Origin: Bog-950 sp046329535
GTDB lineage: Bacteria > Bacteroidota > Bacteroidia > Chitinophagales > LD1
Direction of reading: 5' to 3'
DNA: 64,000 bases
NCBI GenBank assembly: GCA_046329535.1
Contig: JAXLUN010000003.1
Location: 372,001 to 436,000, forward strand
Shown: in pieces, positions 34,827-42,657 of the stretch
Numbering within the stretch: position 1 is the first letter of the stretch
How the letters are laid out: each line of letters opens with the position of its first letter
Program-made: the position numbers and the translations under genes
The notes under the pieces: generated by a model
What the model saw: the letters and a program-made list of their open reading frames with translations, nothing else
What the model was told of the DNA's origin: nothing
The model's database searches: none

Positions 34827-37052
34827 ATGAAAAAGACTTTATTCTTTCTGTTTATCACCAACGTAACATTGGCACAAACAGATTCTTCATCTTTAAGAAC
34901 AGACTCTTTAAAAACTGTTTTAAAAGATGATGTTGTCATCTCAGCCACTCGCGCTGGAGCCAACACACCTACTACATTTCAGATCATTAGCAAAGAAGAC
35001 TTAAGTAAAAGTAATCTTGGGCAAGATTTACCTATTTTGCTTGACAATACCCCATCGGTAGTTACTACTTCCGATGCCGGTGCAGGCATTGGTTATGCCG
35101 GAATCAGAATTAGAGGCAGCGATGCAACCAGAGTAAACGTTACATTGAATGGTATTCCTGTTAATGATGCAGAGTCGCAGGGAACTTTTTGGGTTGATTT
35201 GCCGGATATAGTCTCATCAGCTCAAAGTATTCAGTTGCAAAGAGGCATTGGTTCATCCAGTAATGGAGGAAGTTCTTTTGGCGGCAGCTTAAGTATGCAG
35301 ACTCAGTCACCGTCAGAAAAGCCCTTTGTAGAAGCCAATGTATCCGGTGGCTCTTTTAACACGTTTAAAGTTAATGCCAAAGCCGGTGCTGGTACACATA
35401 AAGGATTTTTCTTAGAAGGTTCTGCATCCTGGATAACATCAGACGGATATATACAACGGGCCTCCTCTAACCTTACCTCTTATTTCGCGCAAATAGGCTA
35501 CTTACGAAATAACACACTTCTTAAACTAGTATACTTTGCCGGTCAGGAAAAAACATACCAAGCCTGGAATGGTGTGCCGCAGGATTCGTTAAAAACCAAT
35601 CGCACTTTCAATGATTTGGGTACTGATTACGGACAACGCTTGCCACCTTACAAAAACCAAACGGACAATTACAGCCAGGATTACTTTCAACTGCTTTTTG
35701 CCCAGTATCTTCCACACCACTTAAATCTGAATGCAGGTCTCTTTGCAACCCTGGGCCGAGGCTATTACGAAGAGTATAAGGTTGGAAAAACGTTCAACGA
35801 TTATTTCGAAAATCATGACACAACTAATTTGGTCACTGATTTAGTTCGTCAAAAATGGTTGAAGAATGTTTTTTACGGAGGAACATTTGCCCTTAATTAC
35901 GATTACAAGAATATATCGGCTACCTTGGGTGGGCTTGTGGGGCAGTACCGAGGGCAGAATTTCGGCAAAGTAGTCTGGGCACAGAACATTTCAGACTATG
36001 ACAAAAACAGAAAATACTACGATGGAAGCTCTATTAAAAATGACTTTAACACTTACCTGAAACTGAATTACCTGTTACTACAAAAACTAAATCTGTATGT
36101 AGATGTACAATATCGTTTTGTGAGACATTCAGCGTCCGGTATAACTGATGACAAAAACAAGTATTCATTTGCCAATCAGTGGCATTTTTTCAATCCCAAA
36201 GCAGGAATATTGTATAAGATAAACCCTCAGCATCATCTGTATATCTCATATGCAATGAGTAATCGAGAACCCAACCGAGATGATATAATGGCTGCGCTGA
36301 TTACCGGAAAGAAGATAAAGCCTGAAACCATGCATAATGTTGAAGCCGGGTATAAATTTCAAAATCTAAAATTTCCATTTGTAATTAATTACTATTTAAT
36401 GCATTATAAAGACCAGCTGGTACTTACAGGTAAATTAAATGATGTGGGAAATCCGATTAAAGAAAATGTTTCGTCAAGTTACAGGACTGGACTGGAACTA
36501 AATGGAAGTATCCTTTTCTTTACGAAAAAGGAAAGTCTGAGAGTATTTGCCATCAACTACTCTTTTACTTATTCTGTTAACAGAATAAAATCATTCGATG
36601 AATACATCTATACCTATGATGATAACTATACACCGATAGATTCCCTCACACAGATAATCGCACATAATGAATCCGACATCTCATTTTCTCCAAGCATTAT
36701 CGCTTCACTTGAGTTAGCTGCATATCCGGTTACCGGACTTGAGATTAGCTTACAGAATAAGGCGGTAAGCAAACAATACCTAGACAACACAGCTAATGAA
36801 AGCAGAATATTGAAACCGTTTTTTTATTCAAACCTTAGGTTCAGTTATAAACTCCCTTTGTATAAAGAAGATAAGGAGATAAGGTTCACCGTATTACTCA
36901 ATAACATTTTCAACCGTTTTTACGAAAGCAACGGTTATACATACAGCGAACGTTATTATTCCGGAGGTGTAAAAACAGATACCTATACTTATAACTACTA
37001 TTACCCGCAGGCTGGATTTAATGTATTGGCTGGTATAAGTATACGATTTTAA
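34827..37052 (+). CDS. TonB-dependent receptor under TPP riboswitch control (thiamine uptake)
   Basis: 741 residues. Signal peptide 1-17 (ends TLAQ). The plug domain (about 35-150) begins DVVISATRAGANTPTTFQII and includes IRIRGSDATRVNVTLNGIPV; a 22-strand-type barrel follows, ending with an aromatic C-terminal residue (GISIRF). Such receptors import scarce nutrients through the outer membrane using energy passed on by TonB. The TPP riboswitch in its leader makes thiamine or a precursor or phosphate ester the likely substrate (inference from regulation). No SusD partner. Its stop codon overlaps the stop of the convergent holB gene by 4 nt. Confidence 0.93.
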   Translation: MKKTLFFLFITNVTLAQTDSSSLRTDSLKTVLKDDVVISATRAGANTPTTFQIISKEDLSKSNLGQDLPILLDNTPSVVTTSDAGAGIGYAGIRIRGSDATRVNVTLNGIPVNDAESQGTFWVDLPDIVSSAQSIQLQRGIGSSSNGGSSFGGSLSMQTQSPSEKPFVEANVSGGSFNTFKVNAKAGAGTHKGFFLEGSASWITSDGYIQRASSNLTSYFAQIGYLRNNTLLKLVYFAGQEKTYQAWNGVPQDSLKTNRTFNDLGTDYGQRLPPYKNQTDNYSQDYFQLLFAQYLPHHLNLNAGLFATLGRGYYEEYKVGKTFNDYFENHDTTNLVTDLVRQKWLKNVFYGGTFALNYDYKNISATLGGLVGQYRGQNFGKVVWAQNISDYDKNRKYYDGSSIKNDFNTYLKLNYLLLQKLNLYVDVQYRFVRHSASGITDDKNKYSFANQWHFFNPKAGILYKINPQHHLYISYAMSNREPNRDDIMAALITGKKIKPETMHNVEAGYKFQNLKFPFVINYYLMHYKDQLVLTGKLNDVGNPIKENVSSSYRTGLELNGSILFFTKKESLRVFAINYSFTYSVNRIKSFDEYIYTYDDNYTPIDSLTQIIAHNESDISFSPSIIASLELAAYPVTGLEISLQNKAVSKQYLDNTANESRILKPFFYSNLRFSYKLPLYKEDKEIRFTVLLNNIFNRFYESNGYTYSERYYSGGVKTDTYTYNYYYPQAGFNVLAGISIRF

Positions 37053-38209
37053 ACACTTTCTACCGTTGTAATATCCTCCCCCTTAAATGCCGAGGCAATT
37101 TTAAAGGAGTTGCTCATTAGCAATATTTTGGGATTACCGTTGCGCTCAACAAAATAGTATAGTTGACTTATTACTGCTGAGATAGCGCCAAGCTGTTCTA
37201 CATTTAATTTAGCACTTAAACCGGCTGCAAATTTCAACTCATCACCGTCTAGTTTTTCGCTTTTCTCTAAATTTGATATCAATGCACACTCCCTCAAGAA
37301 AAAGAGGGCGTACTTCAGAAATATCTTCTGATTTTCTCTGCCCATTTTAGCAAAATCCTCAATCCAATCTAACAGTTGTGATACATTAGTTGAATTATTT
37401 TTCTGTTTGAGGTTAAAACAACAAATCAACCAACGATGTAGCAATTTATCATTCGCATTTTCATCTCCGGTAGTATAGTTCAAGGCTGCATTGTAGTTGC
37501 CTTCGCTGATTCTGGCAATGCGTTTGGCCGAACCTTCATCCATTTCAAAACGACTTAACAGAACATTCACAATATCCACATCTTCTATGGCGTTAATCTT
37601 GATTAGTTGAGTTCGTGAAACAATAGTATTAAGCAGCATTTCCACATTCTCTACAATCAGAATAAAAATGGTGTTGACCGGTGGCTCTTCTATAACTTTT
37701 AGCAGAGTGTTACCAGCCTCCTTTAGAAATTCCGCCAGCCATATAATATGAATTTTGTAAGCAGATTCATATGTCTTCATACTCACCCCTTTGATTATCT
37801 CGTGACACTCCCGTACTGTAATATTTCCCTGTTTGTTTTCAGCTTCGATACTCTGCAGCCAGTCGTTTACATTCATGTACGGGCTGCTGTTCAAAGCACT
37901 CCTCCACTCTGCTATATAGTCCTGGCTGATGGGAGCCTCTCCGCTTTTTTTGGTGATTACCGGAAAAGTAAAATGCACATCGGGATGAATATATTTTTGA
38001 TTTTTCGTGCATGAAGAACATTGTCCGCAACTATCATTTCCTTGCTTGTTCTCGCACTGAACATACTGAGCAAAAGCGAGTGCCATTGGCAAACTACCAT
38101 TTCCTTCCGGCCCCATAAACATCATAGCATGAGGTATTCTTCCGGAATCAACCATGCCGATTAACTTTTGCTTTACAGATTCCTGACCTACAACTTCTTT
38201 AAACTGCAT
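37049..38209 (-). CDS. holB: DNA polymerase III delta-prime-like clamp-loader subunit
   Basis: 386 residues. It matches delta-prime over the AAA+ module: start MQFKEVVGQESVKQKLIG, a Walker-A remnant GPEGNGSLPMA in which Lys is replaced, a zinc knuckle CENKQGNDSCGQCSSC, the conserved EEPP segment and the SRT arginine-finger motif in IVSRTQLIKI. The missing Walker lysine fits a non-ATP-binding delta-prime and looks usual for this phylum. It pairs with DnaX (17.7 kb) in the clamp loader. The ATG overlaps the stop of the glutathione peroxidase gene by one base, so the two are translationally coupled. Confidence 0.88.
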   Translation of the reverse strand: MQFKEVVGQESVKQKLIGMVDSGRIPHAMMFMGPEGNGSLPMALAFAQYVQCENKQGNDSCGQCSSCTKNQKYIHPDVHFTFPVITKKSGEAPISQDYIAEWRSALNSSPYMNVNDWLQSIEAENKQGNITVRECHEIIKGVSMKTYESAYKIHIIWLAEFLKEAGNTLLKVIEEPPVNTIFILIVENVEMLLNTIVSRTQLIKINAIEDVDIVNVLLSRFEMDEGSAKRIARISEGNYNAALNYTTGDENANDKLLHRWLICCFNLKQKNNSTNVSQLLDWIEDFAKMGRENQKIFLKYALFFLRECALISNLEKSEKLDGDELKFAAGLSAKLNVEQLGAISAVISQLYYFVERNGNPKILLMSNSFKIASAFKGEDITTVESV

Positions 38210-38688
38210 TAGTTATCAATATCATTGATTATTTCATCCGATAGGGGCTCCGTCAACGGAGAATATACATGAGTAAGGTAGCCAGATTCATTTATCAGAT
38301 ATTTCTGAAAATTCCATTTAACCTCGCTATTCAAACAGCCATTTAGTTTCTTCTGAGTAAGAAATTGATACAGTGGATGCTGTTGCCCACCCAATACTTT
38401 TATCTTGGACATAAGCGGGAAACTAACCTGGAAATTCATCTCACAGAACCGAGCTATCTCCTCTTCTGAGCCAGGCTCCTGAGCTCCAAAATCGTTGCAA
38501 GGCAGCCCTATAACTACCAACTTATCCTTAAAATTCTGCTGTAACTCCTCCAACTGTTTGTATTGCGGGGTTAAGCCACATGCCGAAGCAGTGTTTACTA
38601 GTAATATTTTCTTGCCCTTGTACTTAGAAAAATCAAACTGATTTCCATGAATGTCTGCTACCGGAAAATCGTAAACTGTTTTATCCAT
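38209..38688 (-). CDS. glutathione peroxidase family protein (cysteine type)
   Basis: 159 residues with the peroxidase fold: VNTASACGLTPQYKQLEEL carries the peroxidatic Cys37 where selenocysteine occurs in animal enzymes, GLPCNDFGAQEPGS holds the catalytic Gln and a possible resolving Cys, and VKWNFQKYLI the Trp-Asn pair. Bacterial members usually take electrons from thioredoxin rather than glutathione and reduce hydroperoxides. No signal peptide. Same strand as holB and overlapping it by one base, a pairing with no evident functional logic. Confidence 0.92.
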   Translation of the reverse strand: MDKTVYDFPVADIHGNQFDFSKYKGKKILLVNTASACGLTPQYKQLEELQQNFKDKLVVIGLPCNDFGAQEPGSEEEIARFCEMNFQVSFPLMSKIKVLGGQQHPLYQFLTQKKLNGCLNSEVKWNFQKYLINESGYLTHVYSPLTEPLSDEIINDIDN

Positions 38689-38745
38689 GGCGTGAAAATA
38701 GAAATGATTTCTTACCTGTTAATTATAAATTAGCATCGCTATTAT

Positions 38746-39654
38746 ATGAAAATTGCCCATATCATTAATCCAGTAAAAGTTACACCTTCATCTGAGTTAT
38801 ATACAGCTCAACCCATAACTTTTGAAAGTATCCGATTGGCAAAACAATTTGCATCAGGTAAAGTAGATATAGATTTATTTGCCATTTGCTATAGTGAAGA
38901 CAAGGAGATTATTCCGGATTACTTCAATCTACTTCCCACCTTATCACGTTCTGTTCTGGATTTCGGAAATTTTGCACAGCAAAGGAAATATCCAATATTC
39001 AATGATGTATTGCAAGCGCTGTATCGGTCCAGCAATGCTGATTATCTGATCTATACCAATATGGACATTTCTCTAATGCCGCAATTCTATTTGGTCGTTG
39101 CCAAGTTAATTGAGGCAGGCAGTGATGCTATTCTAATAAACCGAAGAGGAATTGCTGCCAGTTATAAAAATGTTAGCGATTTGCCGCTCATGTATTCTGA
39201 GTTTGGAAAGCCTCACCCAGGTTTTGATTGTTTCGTTTTTCGAAGAGATATTTTGCCAAAAATTATTTTAGAAAATATTTGCCTGGGGGTCTCTTTCAGT
39301 GAGGTAGCATTGGTTCATAACTTAATAGCCTTTGCGCAAAATCTTAAGCTGGTAGATGACCTGCATCTGACATTCCATATTGGAAGTGAAGTAATGCCGC
39401 CTTTAAATCAGGAATATTATACCCACAATAGAAGCGAATACGAAGACAAAATATATCCGAAACTAAAACCATACCTGGATATTGGTAAATTCCCATATTC
39501 TCAACTGTATCTTCATAAACGAATATTAAAATGGGTGTTAAATCCGGTATTCAGAACTCATCAGGTTAGCGAAATGGAGGGAAAGAGTTTGATGAGAAAG
39601 ATTAAACATCAATTTGATTCTATCCGTTTTAGTTTACTCGATAAAATCAGATAA
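38746..39654 (+). CDS. putative glycosyltransferase-like (GT-A fold) protein
   Basis: 302 residues, no signal peptide. Features of a GT-A nucleotide-sugar fold: N-terminal strand MKIAHIINPVKV, the segment ADYLIYTNMDISLMPQFY with an acidic DxS/DxD-like site, and HPGFDCFVFRRDIL, which resembles the acceptor loop of sugar transferases. I cannot assign a family or donor sugar. The gene faces the ACP-KASIII-GT2-GNAT operon and its stop overlaps the GNAT stop by 8 nt (convergent), so it may belong to the same glycan system. A basic C-terminal tail could bind the membrane. Confidence 0.5.
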   Translation: MKIAHIINPVKVTPSSELYTAQPITFESIRLAKQFASGKVDIDLFAICYSEDKEIIPDYFNLLPTLSRSVLDFGNFAQQRKYPIFNDVLQALYRSSNADYLIYTNMDISLMPQFYLVVAKLIEAGSDAILINRRGIAASYKNVSDLPLMYSEFGKPHPGFDCFVFRRDILPKIILENICLGVSFSEVALVHNLIAFAQNLKLVDDLHLTFHIGSEVMPPLNQEYYTHNRSEYEDKIYPKLKPYLDIGKFPYSQLYLHKRILKWVLNPVFRTHQVSEMEGKSLMRKIKHQFDSIRFSLLDKIR

Positions 39655-40294
39655 TTACCACCTCCAGATTTTTCAAAACTTCTTTTTTTACCGACTTTAA
39701 TCGTTTCCTAAGCCATTCATCAATGGTAGAAGCTTCTTTTAATTCAATGAGCGTACTATTTCCTCTTAGACGTATAGCTGCATTGCGTAGTTTCTGGGTC
39801 TCCAGCAGATAAATCTCTTTCTGCAGCATGTATTCGTATCCCAAACCATATTCAATCTTTTTGGTGCGGGTAAAACCGAGGGATGAATTATAATTATGTG
39901 CCGCTTTATTATTCCCTTTCACCTTAGCATATACACTCTGAATGTCGAACATTAAAAAGAAAACATCGAGCATGGCCAAAGAAGCCATCACGGGGATATC
40001 GGAGGAAAGAAATGTGTCATCGTAAATATACAATCCTGTATATGCAGTTTTGTTTTCCCAATCGATGGAAGAAATATTAATAAGCCCAACCGGATTGTTA
40101 TTATAATAGATGAGGAAAAAGAAGTTCTGTTCATTATCAATTGACTCGAACCACTCCTGTTGCATACGTTGAGTAATTTCGCCCTTATAAAACATAAATC
40201 GGGAGATTTTCTGGTCATTTCGCCATTGTCGAACTAACTCGGAATGCTCTGCATTTAACCGTTCAAGAATAACTCCGTATCTACTGATTCTCAT
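39647..40294 (-). CDS. GNAT-family acetyltransferase, PseH-like
   Basis: 215 residues. The N-terminal half has GNAT features: LNAEHSELVRQWRNDQKISR, FLIYYNNNPVGLINISS, TGLYIYDD and the acyl-CoA-binding part with ALAMLDVFF (read as SLAMLDVFF) and VKGNNKAAHNYNSSLGFTR. The arrangement is close to PseH, which acylates an amino-sugar nucleotide in pseudaminic-acid synthesis. Last gene of the minus-strand operon; its ATG overlaps the GT2 stop (ATGA). Residues 150-215 are a basic extension beyond the usual GNAT fold. Confidence 0.75.
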   Translation of the reverse strand: MRISRYGVILERLNAEHSELVRQWRNDQKISRFMFYKGEITQRMQQEWFESIDNEQNFFFLIYYNNNPVGLINISSIDWENKTAYTGLYIYDDTFLSSDIPVMASLAMLDVFFLMFDIQSVYAKVKGNNKAAHNYNSSLGFTRTKKIEYGLGYEYMLQKEIYLLETQKLRNAAIRLRGNSTLIELKEASTIDEWLRKRLKSVKKEVLKNLEVVII

Positions 40295-41220
40295 TTTAAA
40301 ATCTCCTGAATGAGGTAAGGCGGTTTTTTATGCTGTAAGGCAAAAAGACGGTTCAGATACTCTCCAATAATTCCTAAAGAAAAGAGAATAAGTCCGGAGG
40401 ACATGAATATAGATACAATCAAAGCAGTAAAACCCAAAGGGGCGCCCTGAGCAATTTTCAGATAAATGAAATACAAAACAATAACCAGGCATATCCAGAA
40501 TGATGCCAGCCCAAACCAAGTCATAAACCGAAGAGGTATAGTCGTGTAAGCAAAAATCAGATTGAGCGTTAACAAAATAAGCTTAGGTATACTATAACCT
40601 GAAACTCCTTCTTTACGGGCTGCATGTCTTACTTCCTGCCATTCAATTTTGGTTGTATGCCAGGATAGAATTTCGTCAACAAATGTGAATGAGTGGTTGT
40701 AATCTTTAATCTTGTCAATGATACTGCGGTGAATAATCTTGAAACTGGATCCTTGCCCGACAGTGTTACCAAACTTTTCAAAAATTATAGATACAAAATT
40801 GCTTCCCCATTTGCGTACAGGAGCATGTTGCCTTTCGTCCTGATAGGTACCATAAACCAGATCTGCAGAAGTAGACTTTGCTTTGGCAATAAGCAATCCT
40901 ATATCTTCGGGAAAAAACTGTAAATCATCATCTATGGTAATGATATATTCACCTTTAGCAAATTGAAAGCCGCAGAGAAGAGCTTTATGCTGTCCAAAAT
41001 TTTTCCGAAAATGAATTGCAGTAAGTTGGTGAAGAAACTTCTGCTTTAACTCGCGAATCACCCTCCAACTTCCATCGGTGCTGAAATCGTTGACAAGAAT
41101 TATTTCAAAATCTGAATCTATTGTAGCAAATGAAGTCTGTATGCGGGTGCATAACTCTGCGAGTGTTTTTTCACTGTTGTAAACCGGTACGACTACCGAA
41201 TATGCAGGTGTATTAGTCAT
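40291..41220 (-). CDS. family 2 glycosyltransferase with C-terminal membrane helices (ArnC/GtrB type)
   Basis: 309 residues from the ATG at 41220, which is 1 nt after the KASIII stop and fits better than an upstream in-frame ATG inside that gene. GT2 landmarks: YSVVVPVYNSEKTLAELC, IILVNDFSTDGSW with DxS, YIITIDDDLQFFPED with the DDD site, and QGSSFKIIHR. Two C-terminal membrane helices (about 230-255 and 265-290) make this the dolichol/undecaprenyl-phosphate type that puts a sugar on the lipid carrier. Position between KASIII and GNAT suggests an acylated amino sugar as cargo (inference). Confidence 0.88.
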   Translation of the reverse strand: MTNTPAYSVVVPVYNSEKTLAELCTRIQTSFATIDSDFEIILVNDFSTDGSWRVIRELKQKFLHQLTAIHFRKNFGQHKALLCGFQFAKGEYIITIDDDLQFFPEDIGLLIAKAKSTSADLVYGTYQDERQHAPVRKWGSNFVSIIFEKFGNTVGQGSSFKIIHRSIIDKIKDYNHSFTFVDEILSWHTTKIEWQEVRHAARKEGVSGYSIPKLILLTLNLIFAYTTIPLRFMTWFGLASFWICLVIVLYFIYLKIAQGAPLGFTALIVSIFMSSGLILFSLGIIGEYLNRLFALQHKKPPYLIQEILK

Positions 41221-41221
41221 T

Positions 41222-42274
41222 TTATACTTCAATCAAATCGGAACATACAATATTTCTTGTTTCAACATAAGCACTACCCCATGAAAGACCAACTCCAAAA
41301 CCGGCCAGTAACAATTTTAAATCTCCATTACACAACTGCTCCTTTAGTCTGACAACCATGGTTAGTGGTATTGTTGCAGAACTGGTGTTGCCATAATCGT
41401 ATAAGCTGTAAGGAACCTTTTCGGGTTCAACCTTTAATTTTTTGCGAACATTTTCCAGCATAAGCAAGTTAGCCTGATGAAAGATAAAATAATCTACAGT
41501 TGACTTATCGATCGCTTTCGCTTCGAGCAAAGCATGAATATTAGGCGCTATTTCACGTAGAGAGAAATTAAAAATTTTTACACCATCCAGCTTCATATGA
41601 AGATTACTTCGCGTTACTCCCTTCTCAAACTCTGTTTCTATAAATGATTGGTCTGTAACCTGATTTCTGAATCCCCCATCTGGTATCATTATATCCTGAT
41701 ATCCTTTCCCATCAGTTTGCAGATTAAAATACATCTCATGGCTTGGTGAATGCTCTAAAGCTGTAGCTGTTCCGGCATCAGAAAAAAGTGAGGCGGTACT
41801 TTTGTCTTTTTTCGAAATCGTTTTGGTAGAAATATCACCTACCAATAACAGAGCTTTTCCACCGGTCATATTCTGCAACAAACTTCCAATCACCGACAAA
41901 CCATATACATAACCCGAACACCCTAAATTTATGTCAAATGCCAAACAACTTTTAGGCAACTGCAGTCTTTCCTGTAATAGGGAAGATGTATTAGGAATCA
42001 GATAGTCGGGTGTTTGAGTAATAAAAACTAATGCCTTTATTTCCTGTCTATCCCAGTTTAAATCATTCAACAACTTATCAGCAGCAGTCAAACATAAATC
42101 AGAAGCTGTAACACCATCTTCCGCAATCCTTCTGTAACGAATACCAACGGTGTCAATAAATGGCTTCCGATCAACTTCCGGAATAAGAGACAACTCCATA
42201 TTATCCTCAAATTGCCGGGGAACACAGGCTGCAATACCACTTATCTTAACATTAGGTACCGTAAATACAGCCAT
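41222..42274 (-). CDS. beta-ketoacyl-ACP synthase III (FabH-like)
   Basis: 350 residues of the thiolase fold. The catalytic triad is visible: Cys119 in DINLGCSGYVYG, His in YFIFHQANLLML (about 266) and Asn in YDYGNTSSATIPL (about 297). These enzymes condense an acyl-CoA or acyl starter with malonyl-ACP. A dedicated ACP gene lies 1 nt upstream and a GT2 1 nt downstream, so it is more likely to make a special short acyl group than to serve general fatty-acid synthesis. Confidence 0.93.
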   Translation of the reverse strand: MAVFTVPNVKISGIAACVPRQFEDNMELSLIPEVDRKPFIDTVGIRYRRIAEDGVTASDLCLTAADKLLNDLNWDRQEIKALVFITQTPDYLIPNTSSLLQERLQLPKSCLAFDINLGCSGYVYGLSVIGSLLQNMTGGKALLLVGDISTKTISKKDKSTASLFSDAGTATALEHSPSHEMYFNLQTDGKGYQDIMIPDGGFRNQVTDQSFIETEFEKGVTRSNLHMKLDGVKIFNFSLREIAPNIHALLEAKAIDKSTVDYFIFHQANLLMLENVRKKLKVEPEKVPYSLYDYGNTSSATIPLTMVVRLKEQLCNGDLKLLLAGFGVGLSWGSAYVETRNIVCSDLIEV

Positions 42275-42275
42275 T

Positions 42276-42503
42276 CTATTTACTTTTTACTATTTCAAAA
42301 AGATCCGCAATAGTATTTGCCTTCTTCAAATCCTCTGAGGTAATGGTTTTCTCATAATCAGAATCAATCATGGCAATTACAATCAGTGTCATCATACTTC
42401 CCCATTCATCCAATTCATTAAATCTAGTTTCTGAACCAATGGAAGTGCGATTCGTATGATGAAAACAATCGGCAAATTTTTCGACAAATTCTTGTAGTTG
42501 CAT
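42276..42503 (-). CDS. acyl carrier protein (dedicated)
   Basis: 75 residues, acidic and helical. The phosphopantetheine site is probably the Ser in LDEWGSMMTLIV, where Gly replaces the usual Asp of the DSL motif. It opens the ACP-KASIII-GT2-GNAT operon and has a good promoter directly in front, giving a 0-5 nt leader. It would carry the acyl chain for the neighbouring KAS III. Not the general fatty-acid ACP, judging by its divergent motif and company. Confidence 0.82.
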   Translation of the reverse strand: MQLQEFVEKFADCFHHTNRTSIGSETRFNELDEWGSMMTLIVIAMIDSDYEKTITSEDLKKANTIADLFEIVKSK

Positions 42504-42509
42504 AAAAGC

Positions 42510-42540
42510 GCAAGTTAGAAAAGGTTACTTGCCTTGCAAA
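42510..42540 (-). promoter_or_regulatory. promoter of the ACP operon
   Basis: On the minus strand TTTG (42537-42540), 19 nt, then TAACTTGC (42510-42517); the -7 box is one base off consensus. It ends 6 nt before the ATG, implying an almost leaderless mRNA. Confidence 0.55.
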
Positions 42541-42657
42541 GCTTTTTCACCCCTATGTCAAAACATACCACACCGAACAATATCCACAGGCGTAAAATAC
42601 GCAGGTGAAATATTTCTTTATTTTGCGCCCGTTATTGAAGAACTCAACGTGAAAATT

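Noticed and set aside
37049..38209. Missing Walker-A lysine in delta-prime as a sign of a broken gene
   Set aside because: Delta-prime subunits do not need to bind ATP, and the GPEG-G-LPMA form looks normal for Bacteroidota. The rest of the protein is intact.
42529..42657. 43-residue N-terminal extension of the second TonB receptor
   Set aside because: The signal peptide starts at 42658, and the upstream part overlaps the ACP promoter and has no coding character.
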